64,000 bases of DNA, taken from the NCBI GenBank assembly GCA_963715565.1, contig OY970256.1:1674001-1738000 (forward strand), in the 5' to 3' direction. Position numbers and translations under genes: made by a program. Below, one piece after another: positions 50,812 through 60,305 of this stretch (the first letter of the stretch is position 1; each line of letters opens with the position of its first letter). The stretch comes from JACVRN01 sp963715565 (GTDB taxonomy: Bacteria > Acidobacteriota > Blastocatellia > Pyrinomonadales > Pyrinomonadaceae). The notes beneath the pieces were generated by a model. It searched no databases. It worked only from the letters and a program-made list of their open reading frames with translations, and was not told the origin of the DNA.

Positions 50812-50868
50812 AAAAAAAAAGCGGAGGTCTGTTACGGATGCAACTCCGTAACAGACCTCCGCTTTTTA
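50812..50868 (-). terminator. Strong intrinsic terminator behind the nSTAND-TPR gene
   Basis: An 18-base perfect stem (gcggaggtctgttacgga with tccgtaacagacctccgc) and a 6-base loop is extended by A/T pairs on both sides. On the minus strand a run of T follows, 5 bases after the TPR gene stop. The A-run on the other side makes it work in either direction. It separates the TIR/nSTAND unit from the eCIS train. Confidence 0.93.
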
Positions 50869-50872
50869 TTCT

Positions 50873-53800
50873 TTACTTCTGCACCCGGCTAGTGAGTCTC
50901 TTAATTTCTTCGTCTATCTTATCGGCATCTGCCGGGCGCTTAGCGTTGCGTAAAAACTTCGCGTAACGTTTAAGCAACTCTACCATTCTCGAACTTTCAC
51001 CCTGACCAAGCTTCTCAAGGCGTGTCTTGCCGCTCAGGTAAAGGGCCTCTGCGGCAGCGAGGTTTCCTTGTTTAATGTAAAGCTCCGTCAAGTCTATAAC
51101 GCTGTACTGAGCGCGCGCGGGATCTTTGGCAAGCGGCCCTTCACCGATTTCCAGCGCTTTCTTGAACATGGTTTCGGCGGCCCCAAACTTGCCGGAGCTT
51201 TCTAAGGAATGGCCCTTTTGATCGTATACCCTCCAGAGGCTTTGGTAGAAGGTTTGGGAATTGATCTCCAGGATGCCTCGCGTCTGTTCGTAGATGACGG
51301 CCAGCTTATCGCCCTGCGCGTTGCTGGTGTAGATTCGGGCTAACTTCTGGAATAAAACTTCGGCGGTGCGAATCTGGCTCTTGTCACCCTCTTTGATTCT
51401 CTTTAGCATCCGCTCCAACGCGCCCCTGTACAATTCTTCGATGTTGAGCGCCGTGCCTTTGTCTCTAAAGAGCGAGTTACGTCTCTCTTCAGCAGCATCC
51501 AGCACCTTTGGATAAATCGACAGGGCGCGATTCAGGAACTGGTCGCCTTGCTCGAAGCTCTTGGCGGCCTCCGACTCTACAGTGTTCTGTTTACCGTAGA
51601 TGTAATTTATGCCGGCCAGATTGAGGAGCGTTCTTGCCAGCTCGGCAACATCGGTTCCCTCAGGATTTACGCTACCGAAGATGGCGAGCGCCCGCTTGTA
51701 AAACTCTTCGGCTTTCTTGTAATCGCTTTTGGACTGGGAAGTCTCTCCGGCATCATTCAGTATCGGAACAATGGCCTTAGCTTCCTTCCCATGTCCATCA
51801 GAAGTAGCCGCGATCGCTTTGTCATAGAGGGTGAGGGCCGAGTCGTACTGGCCCTGTATTCTACGCACCTCGGCCAACTTAATATAGATGTTGGCCAATT
51901 TCCTCTTATCCATTCCCTTCACGCGTTGCTGCGTGGCCAGGGCTTTCTCGTAAAAGTCCGCAGCTTGCGAATAGTCTTCCAGCTTAACGTAGAGGTCACC
52001 AAGGTTAAGCTGGCTCTCAAAGACGTAGGGCAACACGTCATTTTCAATTGACGGGTCTTTCTTGATTGCGCTTTCGGTTACTGCCAGCGCACTGAGGTAC
52101 GGCTGCTCGGCCTCATCGTCTCTCTTCTGTTCAAGATAGAAGCCTGCCAGGGCATTGTAGGCGTCATAGATCTCGCGGTCATTCTTATCCGGGTAGAGCT
52201 TCAGTTTGGCGTCGATCACGCGTTGATAGAGGCGTTCGAGACCGTCGGGGTCCTTCTGGCTAACGAAAAACTCTCTGACGACTTCAACCAGATTTTCGAA
52301 ATTCGAGTATTCGAGCGCCGACAGCGTCGCTTCCTGCTGTTTAAAAGCTTCCCAGTATTCCAACTCTGCCTGTAATGGCCTGCGATTGTCGCGATAGAAC
52401 TGCGCCAGCTTAAGGCGAGCCGGCATGAGTTCCTTGATCTGCGCCGCTTTCACCTTGTCCTTGATGAGTGTTTCGGCCTGCTCGTACCTGTCCACACCCA
52501 TTTTATAATACCTGTTGGCACTCTCCGGGTCGCCTCTTCTCTTCAGTCTATCTCCAACAGAGAAGTAGGCGTTGGATAACTTACTGAGGATGTCTTCTCT
52601 TCCTTCAAGCTCGCTGATGTCCTCGTAGTCTTTAAGCAGTCGTTGATAACCTGCTATTGCCTCATCCGGCTTGCCCATCTTCAGTAAGCCATCGGACTTC
52701 TTACTGATTTCGGTAAACTCGTCGCGGCGCTGTCTTAACTTGAGCTGTTTCTCCTTCTCATCGCTATACATTTTAAGGTCTGCCGCATATTCATCTGCGC
52801 GCTTTTTCTCATCCAGGGCGCGCTGTTTCGCCACGTTCGCCTCGACGAGGCGAGTGGCTGCAAGCTTCGCCTGCTCCTTGGCCCGCAGACTCTCTATCTC
52901 GGCCTTTTTCTTCGCGTCCACGGCTTGAGTTAGAGCTTTCTTCAGCGCTATCCCGCTGTCTTCTAATTCCTGTCTCCTTTGCTCGGCTAAATTTTTCTGG
53001 GCGGTAGCGTTCGCTCTTTGAGCTTCGGCCTCTTTCAGAGCTAAGGTTGCGGCCTCTCCTTTTACAGTCGCCTCCCGCTCACTGGCCGAGGCGCGCCAGC
53101 TTTGCGTGAACGCAGCGGCAGTCGCGCCGAGGAGGATAAAAGTAAGGACAACCAGCGAGATTACAAACTGTCGCATCCTTGTGGCGTTCCTGGCCGTCTG
53201 TTCGGCTTTTTGTTCCAGAGCCAGCATTGCTTTCTGCTTGAGCTGCTCTTCACGTTGGCGCGCTACTTCCTTCTCAAGCTCGATGCGCTCGATGGCCGCC
53301 TGGCTTGCGGCAACAAACTCTTTTTCCAACTCGTTGAGATCGTCATACTGCAACGCCTCGGTGAGCAAGGAGCCGCCGAGCAACCCGCCCTCGTCTCTGC
53401 CATGTTCGCGCCACTGCTCGGCGGCAGATGTCAGGCGACGCCGCTGTCGCATCGTGACGCGTTCCTTCTCAATCCAGTCAACCAGCGTCGGCCAGTGGCG
53501 CACCAATGCCTCGTGCGCTACCTCGATCTTGTCATTCTCCTCCGTGTCGCCTTTAGTGACGCGGACGAGCCCCGCTATGCGAAGCTGGTCTAAGACATCA
53601 TTTACCCGCCTCGGGTCTTCAAAATAGAGGGTGCTTCGGGTCACCGGATTTCTGGTCACTTCAAGGTTGCCGCTCGGCAATGCCAGCCGCAGCATGATTC
53701 TCTTAAACGTGATTTGATCGGCGTTGTTGAGCGTCTTGTAAAGCTGGTCGGCTGTGAGGGCCAGTGCGCGGCGTGCGCCGCCCAGCTTTTTGTACTGTTT

Positions 53801-54892
53801 TAAGGTAATGCGGCTACGCCCGTCCTCGCGCGTCTTCCATAACTGGAGCAGGGTGAATTGCAGTAGCGGCAGCCCTTCGGGTTCTCCGAGGATGTCCTTG
53901 ACTAAAGCATCTACCACCCCTTCTTCAAACTTCAGGCCGATGCGTTTGGCAGGCTCTTCGATGGCGGCGTGTAAATCCGAGGGCGTGAGCGGAGTGACGC
54001 GCACTTGCCCTTCTTCAAAGAGCGACATCAGCTTCTGATTCTGCGCCAGGTAAGTCTCGAAATCGGCTCTTAAAGTCAGGACCACTATGTGGCGCGGCCC
54101 CTGCGCTTGCACCACCGCGAGCAGGTTGTTGATGAAAGCATCGCGCGCCTCATCTTCTGTACAGAGCGTGAAGACCTCTTCTAATTGGTCCACGATAATA
54201 ACGGCGGGCTCGGGGCTGAAACGCGTGAGCGTCTTTAACAGATGCTGTGGGTCTTTTTTAAATGCTTCGATTTGCTGCGGGAGCCATTCGGCGGGCTGGT
54301 TCTCTTTTCTAATGGCCGAGGCAAGGTTTTTGAGCGGGTTGCGACCGGGCAGGATGGGCGGGAAGTATTGCCACCGTTCGCTGCCGTCGAGCTTGTTTGT
54401 CTTTAAGGCCGGAAGCAGACCGGCGAGCACTAGAGAGGACTTGCCGCTGCCGGATGAGCCGACGACAAACAGAAGTCTGGTTTTTTTGATCTTCTCCAGC
54501 AGGAACTCGACCAGGCGTTGCCGCCCGTAGTAAATCTCCTTGTCCTCTTCTTGAAAGGCATTCAGGCCGCGATACGGGCAGAGGTCGTCGGCGAGCTTGG
54601 GCGAGAGCGCGGGGTTGAACTCGGCCAGCGTGGCGTCCGGCGGCGTGCGGCTGGCCCGGTAGAGCACCGTCATCCAGTAATCAAGTATGCTCTGGCTGGC
54701 GTAGCGGTCGTTGTCGCTATCGAGCACAGCGCCCGCGGCGCTGGCTCGCCGGATAAAAGAATCTACCTCATCCAGCATCCCCTTCTCACCGTCTTTGTAG
54801 CCTCTGAGCAGCTTCGTGTGGACTTCTTTTAAGTCCGCCAGCGAAAGAAAGGGGGCGTTTGCGCCATTGGATTCAATGTTCGCGGTGCTCAT
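50873..54892 (-). CDS. nSTAND NTPase fused to TM segment, coiled coil and TPR repeats
   Basis: A 1339-aa protein. Residues about 12-85 (LSLADLKEVHTKLLRGYKDG, SQSILDYWMTVLYRAS) form a small helical domain of the kind that often precedes STAND NTPases. NTPase: CPYRGLNAFQEEDKEIYYGR at 105, Walker A GSSGSGKSSL at 145-154, Walker B AVIIVDQLEE at 230-239, and winged helices to about 480. One transmembrane segment lies at about 575-595 (FVISLVVLTFILLGATAAAF), with a coiled coil at about 600-720 and TPR repeats to the end. It would be a membrane-anchored signal-transducing switch. Its ATG overlaps the TIR gene stop by four bases. Confidence 0.88.
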   Translation of the reverse strand: MSTANIESNGANAPFLSLADLKEVHTKLLRGYKDGEKGMLDEVDSFIRRASAAGAVLDSDNDRYASQSILDYWMTVLYRASRTPPDATLAEFNPALSPKLADDLCPYRGLNAFQEEDKEIYYGRQRLVEFLLEKIKKTRLLFVVGSSGSGKSSLVLAGLLPALKTNKLDGSERWQYFPPILPGRNPLKNLASAIRKENQPAEWLPQQIEAFKKDPQHLLKTLTRFSPEPAVIIVDQLEEVFTLCTEDEARDAFINNLLAVVQAQGPRHIVVLTLRADFETYLAQNQKLMSLFEEGQVRVTPLTPSDLHAAIEEPAKRIGLKFEEGVVDALVKDILGEPEGLPLLQFTLLQLWKTREDGRSRITLKQYKKLGGARRALALTADQLYKTLNNADQITFKRIMLRLALPSGNLEVTRNPVTRSTLYFEDPRRVNDVLDQLRIAGLVRVTKGDTEENDKIEVAHEALVRHWPTLVDWIEKERVTMRQRRRLTSAAEQWREHGRDEGGLLGGSLLTEALQYDDLNELEKEFVAASQAAIERIELEKEVARQREEQLKQKAMLALEQKAEQTARNATRMRQFVISLVVLTFILLGATAAAFTQSWRASASEREATVKGEAATLALKEAEAQRANATAQKNLAEQRRQELEDSGIALKKALTQAVDAKKKAEIESLRAKEQAKLAATRLVEANVAKQRALDEKKRADEYAADLKMYSDEKEKQLKLRQRRDEFTEISKKSDGLLKMGKPDEAIAGYQRLLKDYEDISELEGREDILSKLSNAYFSVGDRLKRRGDPESANRYYKMGVDRYEQAETLIKDKVKAAQIKELMPARLKLAQFYRDNRRPLQAELEYWEAFKQQEATLSALEYSNFENLVEVVREFFVSQKDPDGLERLYQRVIDAKLKLYPDKNDREIYDAYNALAGFYLEQKRDDEAEQPYLSALAVTESAIKKDPSIENDVLPYVFESQLNLGDLYVKLEDYSQAADFYEKALATQQRVKGMDKRKLANIYIKLAEVRRIQGQYDSALTLYDKAIAATSDGHGKEAKAIVPILNDAGETSQSKSDYKKAEEFYKRALAIFGSVNPEGTDVAELARTLLNLAGINYIYGKQNTVESEAAKSFEQGDQFLNRALSIYPKVLDAAEERRNSLFRDKGTALNIEELYRGALERMLKRIKEGDKSQIRTAEVLFQKLARIYTSNAQGDKLAVIYEQTRGILEINSQTFYQSLWRVYDQKGHSLESSGKFGAAETMFKKALEIGEGPLAKDPARAQYSVIDLTELYIKQGNLAAAEALYLSGKTRLEKLGQGESSRMVELLKRYAKFLRNAKRPADADKIDEEIKRLTSRVQK

Positions 54893-56397
54893 TTAATCAT
54901 CTCCCAGACTTTGGTAAGGGGCTCACCAACTTTACGTAATTGCTCGCACACTTCTTTCAGCGCCAGATCGACTTGATAAAAACGAGAGTTGGCTCTGCTT
55001 TTGAGACTCTGAAAGCATCGGCGTATCCGAACACTATCAGCTTCGGCCATAGCCTTTTCGAGCTTCTCAATCTCTTTCCTGAGGAGCGCGGCCCAGTCTT
55101 CATCAAAACCTTCGCATTGTTTTTCGATCTTTTGTTTCAGCTCGGGCCAGAAGTCTTTAAGCTCGCTATCATCAATGGCAATGCTTCCATCCACGAGCCG
55201 CAGGATACCGTCAACCTCCTGCCATTCATTGTGGCTGTCTTTTAATCCGTTGAGGCTCTCCTTCAAGCCGTTCAGAGCTTTGACGCCATCGGTAAATTTA
55301 TTCACTTTTTCAGAATTAAGCTGCGCCTTGTTGAGGCATTGGCTCACATCAGTCAAGGCAACGACCAATCTTGAGAGCCGCAGGGCTTCGGCTGCCGTCG
55401 CCAGGCTCGCATTAATGGGTACGGGCTTTTGAGCAAGCACTCTTTGAATAGGCTTGATAGCTTTTTCCACGCCGAAAGCATCGTTCTGTTCGATAGCCTC
55501 AAACAATGCGTCTAAATCACCAAGCAGCCGTGGTATCCAATCCTGTTTGCTGTGCCCCGAAGGATTCCTTTCCCCAACCCTATGCAGCCTCGTGACCACT
55601 TTCTCGCGCAGAGACAATTCATAATTGACAACGTTGTCCCAGATGGAGGGGTTATCCGGGTCGCTCTTTGCGTCGCGAATGATACCCGTCAAGTAGTTGT
55701 AGCAGGCGAACTGCAACTCATGCAGAATGTCGTGTAAATCCTTGTAGTAGCCAAGCAGCTCTATCTGCTCGGAGGCATTAGCAAAGTCCGCTTCAAACGT
55801 CGCTACCTTGGCTTTCACATCCGCATTGCCCATCAATGAGATGAGCACTTTCAATCCCTCTTCGGCTGATTGGCTGACAGCCTTGACAACCTTTTCCGGG
55901 TCCTGATCCTCTTTCGGGTCCTCGGGCCGCGCCGTCTCCGGGATCGCAGTCTCGGGGAAGAATTTGGCGATTAGCTTGCAGATGCGGACAAGCTCCTGGT
56001 CTACTTCCCCCGGTGTGAGTAATGCGAGGGGCTTTGCGGGATTGTTGGCCCATTGCAGCGCGCTGAGGCGCTCGACCTGTTCCCATGAGCTGTAGCGCAC
56101 GGCCACAGGGATGACCTTGACCTTTTGCTCTTTCGCCGCCTGGAGCAAATAAGGAAGTTCGTGCTTGTAGATAAAATCCGAAGCGAGGAAATCCGGCGTC
56201 ACCAGAAGCACGGCAATTTTGGTGGCCGCCATGGCACGCATGATCTCGGCTTGCCAGTCGGCCCCGACGTTGATCTCCGTGTCGGCCCAAGCCGTGATGT
56301 CGTCCTCACGCAAGTAGGGCTTGAGACTGATTTTCAGCGTGTCCAGCCAATCTTTGTCTTTATGGCTGTAACTAATGAAGATTTGATTAGTTGACAC
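54889..56397 (-). CDS. TIR-domain protein
   Basis: A 502-aa protein. The TIR domain is residues 1 to about 145: QIFISYSHKDKDWLDTLKIS, BB-loop-like WADTEINVGADWQAEIMRAM, VLLVTPDFLASDFIYKHELP with E80 at the place of the catalytic Glu of NAD-cleaving TIRs. The remaining about 350 residues are helical (TPR- or bundle-like) with no recognised domain. It is encoded just upstream of the nSTAND NTPase and translationally coupled. The pair resembles defence or programmed-death signalling modules; NAD hydrolysis is inferred only. Confidence 0.88.
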   Translation of the reverse strand: MSTNQIFISYSHKDKDWLDTLKISLKPYLREDDITAWADTEINVGADWQAEIMRAMAATKIAVLLVTPDFLASDFIYKHELPYLLQAAKEQKVKVIPVAVRYSSWEQVERLSALQWANNPAKPLALLTPGEVDQELVRICKLIAKFFPETAIPETARPEDPKEDQDPEKVVKAVSQSAEEGLKVLISLMGNADVKAKVATFEADFANASEQIELLGYYKDLHDILHELQFACYNYLTGIIRDAKSDPDNPSIWDNVVNYELSLREKVVTRLHRVGERNPSGHSKQDWIPRLLGDLDALFEAIEQNDAFGVEKAIKPIQRVLAQKPVPINASLATAAEALRLSRLVVALTDVSQCLNKAQLNSEKVNKFTDGVKALNGLKESLNGLKDSHNEWQEVDGILRLVDGSIAIDDSELKDFWPELKQKIEKQCEGFDEDWAALLRKEIEKLEKAMAEADSVRIRRCFQSLKSRANSRFYQVDLALKEVCEQLRKVGEPLTKVWEMIK

Positions 56398-56910
56398 TTT
56401 GAACCTCGCAGTTTGGAAGCTTCTGTATTTACGGGTTGAGGCAACCTGAACCTTGTCTGGGCCTGTGGCCGCGTGCTTAATGTTTGTTAATCACGCGGGG
56501 ATGTTGATAGGTGCGCCGGCGTACAAAAGATGGGCTAAGCAAAAAGTATCAAAGCCAGCTAGTTTGATTTAGTTTTTCACTTCATTCGAGAAAGCTGGAA
56601 AGGCAATTGCTCGAAAGAAATGAAGCTGAGAATGGACGTAAGATAGCCCTTATAAAATCGCAAGTCAACAAAAATTTGAGTCTTGCGCCAAGGCCAAATC
56701 CAACGTCGCCTCCCCCAAAATTGAGCCGCCGGAGTCAATTATCCTCAACACTGCTTCCTGTAGATATATGAGATTTTAAGGCAAAGCATTTCAGGAATTC
56801 GGGCGGAAAGCGTGGCGAATGACACTCTCCCGGGTCAGGAGCGGCAAAAGCTATTATTAAGGCAGGAAAAGCCCCGCATCTTGGCGCGAAAATATGTTCG
56901 CCGTGGAGAG
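56398..56910. other. Intergenic region with a candidate promoter for the TIR/nSTAND unit
   Basis: 513 bases, more AT-rich than the flanks. On the minus strand TTGACT (56668-56663) and TATCTT (56645-56640) are separated by 17 bases, about 240 bases before the TIR start. I see no open frame of weight and no -24/-12 pair for sigma-54. Confidence 0.4.
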
Positions 56911-58455
56911 CTAAGACAGTTGATGCTTGCGCAGCTTATTGTAGACGCTGCGCGGCGTGATGCCCAGAAGGCGCGCGGCCTGCGCTTGGTTCCCGTTGGC
57001 GTGCTCGTAGGCCGATTCGATCATCAGCTTTTCACAATGCGCGAGCGATTCGGAGAGGTTCCAGCCCTTCCGGCTCAACAATTCCAGAAGCCGCGCGTGA
57101 AGCTCTTGTGCCGCGTCCGGTGAGGCTTGCGAGCCGTTATCTTCAACGCTTGTGGACGGGGCGCTGTCGCCACCGCTTTTACTCAAAAGCTCGTGCCAGA
57201 TTTCCGGCGGGAGGTCTGCTAGATTGAGCGGGCCGTCGTCTTCCTTATTGACGAGCGACCAGCGCACGAAATTCTCCAACTGGCGCGCGTTGCCGGGCAG
57301 CTCGACTTCCATTAAAGCCTCTACGAAATCCGGCGCGACGGCGAGCGATTGCTTTTCGGCAAACGCGCTGTGCTTGTGAATGAAATGCTCTACGAGCGGG
57401 CGGAGGTCCGTGGGACGCTCGCGCAAAGGCGGAATGTTGACGGAGAGAATATTAAGACGATGAAAAAGGTCTGCGCGGAAACTTCCTTCGCGTACCATCT
57501 CGCGCAGGTCTCGATTGGTCGCGGCGATGACGCGCACGTTGACTGAAACGTCGCGGTCTTCGCCCACAGCCTGCACGCGATTTTCCTGAAGCACGCGCAG
57601 GAGCTTGGTTTGCAAATGCTCGTCCAGCTCGCCCACTTCGTCCAGAAAAAGCGTGCCGCCCTGTGCCGCGCGAATCAAGCCTTTGCGATGCTCGTCCGCT
57701 CCTGTGAAAGCGCCGCGACGGTGGCCGAACAATTCGCTCTCGGCCAACCCCTGACTGATTGCGCCGCAGTTCAAGGCTATGAGCGGCCCACCGGCACGCT
57801 TCGCATCCAGTTGGCGTATGGCATTGACGAGCAGCTCTTTTCCAGTCCCCGTCTCGCCCGTAATCAGCGCCGGAAGGTCGCTCAAGTGACTGGCGCGCAG
57901 GACCCAGCGAAAGATTGCGAGCATGCAGGCGCTTTCGCCGACCACGCCCAGCTTTTTCATGGTGCTCTTGAGGCTCTCTTCTTCGCCTCGCTTCGCGCGT
58001 TCGTCGCGCAGGAGCTTTTCGACGGCGCGCCGCAGCTCTTCGTCAAAGCTCGGCTTCGCGCTATCGAGCAGCGTGGAGGCTCCCGCGACTAAAACACCGC
58101 AGCGCTGACCGAGCGGCCACGTGTCCGTACGGTCGCCGTAACAAACTACTTTCAGCTCGCGGCTTTTCAAACGCCGCACGCCCTCAAGAATTTCCTGATT
58201 CTCAGACACTGAGCCGTTGAGCGCGATCAGCACTAGAGAGGTGCGGGAAGGAAAGCCTGAAACAGGCTTCAAAGAAATGTTATCAAGCTTTTCAAACGCG
58301 GTTTCGAAGGGAGCGAGCGTGCGCTTGATTCTCTCTAAACGTGCGGGGTCGTCGTCCAGCACGGACACAAGCTGGCCGTCTTTCGCACGCATGGTTGTCT
58401 GGCGTTTTGATTTAGATGAATCGCTCGGCACTCCTTCGGAATGAGGCAACATCAT
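56911..58455 (-). CDS. Sigma-54 activator with degenerate receiver and Fis HTH
   Basis: About 514 aa. The N-terminal receiver-like domain (LVSVLDDDPARLERIKRT) lacks the phospho-acceptor Asp (LVLIALNGSVSE). The AAA+ domain (about 180-420) has GETGTGKELLVNAI, LNCGAISQGLAESELFGHRR, an intact GAFTGA loop for sigma-54 contact, and GTLFLDEVGELDEHLQTKLL. A Fis-type HTH (GNQAQAARLLGITPRSVYNK) ends the protein. Start at 58455 or 58452, placed 5-8 bases after a GGAGG site; 58524 is less likely. Which promoters it controls is unknown. Confidence 0.9.
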   Translation of the reverse strand: MMLPHSEGVPSDSSKSKRQTTMRAKDGQLVSVLDDDPARLERIKRTLAPFETAFEKLDNISLKPVSGFPSRTSLVLIALNGSVSENQEILEGVRRLKSRELKVVCYGDRTDTWPLGQRCGVLVAGASTLLDSAKPSFDEELRRAVEKLLRDERAKRGEEESLKSTMKKLGVVGESACMLAIFRWVLRASHLSDLPALITGETGTGKELLVNAIRQLDAKRAGGPLIALNCGAISQGLAESELFGHRRGAFTGADEHRKGLIRAAQGGTLFLDEVGELDEHLQTKLLRVLQENRVQAVGEDRDVSVNVRVIAATNRDLREMVREGSFRADLFHRLNILSVNIPPLRERPTDLRPLVEHFIHKHSAFAEKQSLAVAPDFVEALMEVELPGNARQLENFVRWSLVNKEDDGPLNLADLPPEIWHELLSKSGGDSAPSTSVEDNGSQASPDAAQELHARLLELLSRKGWNLSESLAHCEKLMIESAYEHANGNQAQAARLLGITPRSVYNKLRKHQLS

Positions 58456-58974
58456 CATAACCTCCGCGCGCGGTGGGCACGCATCTCTGAAGAACGGCAT
58501 CCCGGCAAAGGCATCACGCGCCATGTGGATTGACTTCGAGGCGGCGCGGGGGCTAGGTGCAAATGCGCGGGTAGGACAAAAACGGATTCAAACCCTTGGC
58601 CCGGTCATGAAAGAATTTATTCGCGTTCTACTGTTCTTCGATAGCCTTCTACGGTTCACATGGATTCAAGCGCGAGGATGTGCGCGTGGACTTCGAGAAG
58701 TCCTTGGTGAAGCAAACAACGAGGCAACCTAGAGCGATAAACGTCAAGAGCGAGAATGTGTAGCAGCTTTTAAGAGATGCGTGCCCCGGCTCGCATCCTC
58801 CGGGCGTGTGGCGAAGTGCAACCGGAGGGCGCGTTCGGGCTCTCCGTGGGCCGCGCCGTATTTTCGTCTCCAAAAAAAGTCAATGAGGGCTTATATACCC
58901 GAAATCGGTCGCTTGTCAATTACGAAATCGTTAACTCCTCAAGCTCCGCCCGGAGGTTCGTAAACAAAAGGTTT
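58456..58974. other. Leader region of the sigma-54 activator with candidate promoter
   Basis: 519 bases without a gene. On the minus strand TTGACA (58919-58914) and TATATA (58897-58892) with a 16-base spacer form a good sigma-70 promoter. It would give the activator an unusually long leader of about 430 bases. I see no clear riboswitch or terminator structure in that leader. Confidence 0.5.
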
Positions 58975-59964
58975 TCAGGCCGTCGCCGTCTTGCTTTTAT
59001 CGGCGCGCTTGCCCTTTTTCTCAAACTCATCTGGCGCTTTTTCGCCGCGCTCCTTAGCATCGGGCGCTCCCTTTTCGGCAGCCGCGTTCTCAATCTCGGA
59101 ATTTATCTCGCCGCCTATGAGGATGGCCGCACCCGTCAGATAAAACCAGAGCATTAGAATAATGACCGCGCCGAGCGAGCCGTAGGTCGCGCTGTAAGAA
59201 TCAAAGAACTCCAGATAGAGCTTGAAAGCGAGCGAGACCAGCACCCACAATCCAACGCCAATTAAAGAACCGGGCGTCACCCATTTCCAATCCTGATCCT
59301 TCAAATCGGGCCCGAAGTAATAGATGAGGCTAAAGGACATGAGAATGAAAAAGAGCACAATCGGCCACTGTAGGACGAGCCAGACAGTTGTGAAGACGCC
59401 GCCGAAGCCGTACTTGCCCGCAACCTTGTAGGCGATGTCCCCGCCGTAGAGCATCAGGACGAGCGCCACGATAATTAAAACCGAGAGCGCGATGGTCAAA
59501 AAGATAGAGACGAGGCGCGCCTTCCACCACGGGCGCGACTCCTTCACGTTGTAGGCCGCGTTGAGCGATTCGCTGATTGCGCCCATGCCGTTTGAAGCCG
59601 CCCACAGCGCCGCCAGAATACCGAACGAGAGCTTGCCGCCGCTGCTCGCCTTGGTAATCTCTTCGAGCGTCTTGTTAATCAGGTCCGTGGCCGACGGCGG
59701 AACCACCGCCCCCAGATAGCTCATCAATTCCTGCCGCAATTCCGTGCCGGACTCCGCGAAGCTTCCCAAAAGCGCCGTGAGAAACAGCAGCAGCGGAAAG
59801 AGCGCGAGCAGAAAATAGTAGGAGAGCTGCGCCGCGCGACCCCACACGTCATCCTCGCTCATCTGCCCCCAGACGCGCTTCGCGAGTTCCTTCCAACTCA
59901 GCCCGCCCAGGCTCCACAGCGACTTCAAAGCTTTCTTTGTCTTATTACGCGACACCTTATTCAC
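58975..59964 (-). CDS. YihY/virulence factor BrkB family membrane protein
   Basis: A 329-aa protein with the family layout: DDVWGRAAQLSYYFLLALFP, LLLFLTALLGSF, LWAASNGMGAISESLNAAYN, and about six transmembrane segments, followed by a charged C-terminal tail (AKERGEKAPDEFEKKGKRAD). A function in transport or envelope physiology is likely but unknown; the old ribonuclease BN name is not supported. It stands alone, flanked by an interspersed repeat. Confidence 0.9.
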   Translation of the reverse strand: MNKVSRNKTKKALKSLWSLGGLSWKELAKRVWGQMSEDDVWGRAAQLSYYFLLALFPLLLFLTALLGSFAESGTELRQELMSYLGAVVPPSATDLINKTLEEITKASSGGKLSFGILAALWAASNGMGAISESLNAAYNVKESRPWWKARLVSIFLTIALSVLIIVALVLMLYGGDIAYKVAGKYGFGGVFTTVWLVLQWPIVLFFILMSFSLIYYFGPDLKDQDWKWVTPGSLIGVGLWVLVSLAFKLYLEFFDSYSATYGSLGAVIILMLWFYLTGAAILIGGEINSEIENAAAEKGAPDAKERGEKAPDEFEKKGKRADKSKTATA

Positions 59965-60073
59965 CTCTCAAGCTCATTCAGGCAAACCATAAGCCAGATA
60001 AGAAAGAAAAAGGTAAAACTAAAAATGCAAAAGTGTGGCGGAAACAACTTTGACAGAAAAAGAGGTCAGAGGC

Positions 60074-60305
60074 CAGAGGTTAGTAAAAAGCATTGAGCCC
60101 CGTCAGGGGCGTCATACCAGTAGCCCACGGCGTCAGCCGTGGGAACATGCAGCGAATAAATCATTGAGCCCCGTCAGGGGCGACATAGATTGATGCCGCC
60201 CCTGACGGGGCTTCAAACAATGGTGACGACGTTGTCCCGGCACTGACGTGCCGGGCTACTGTTATCCCGCCCCTCGCGGGGCTCAATCTCTTTTACTAAC
60301 CTCTG
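60074..60305. repeat. Palindrome-rich interspersed repeat, copy 2, inside a heptamer-repeat pair
   Basis: The core (about 60091-60290) is an inverted copy of 2911-3104 with the same modules in reverse order (agcccacggcgtcagccgtg, gcccctgacggggct, cccggcactgacgtgccggg). It is flanked by perfect 15-base inverted repeats cagaggttagtaaaa (60074-60088) and ttttactaacctctg (60291-60305). The left flank continues as 7-mers agaggtc, agaggcc, agaggtt. The element seems nested inside or joined to a heptamer hairpin. Confidence 0.85.
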
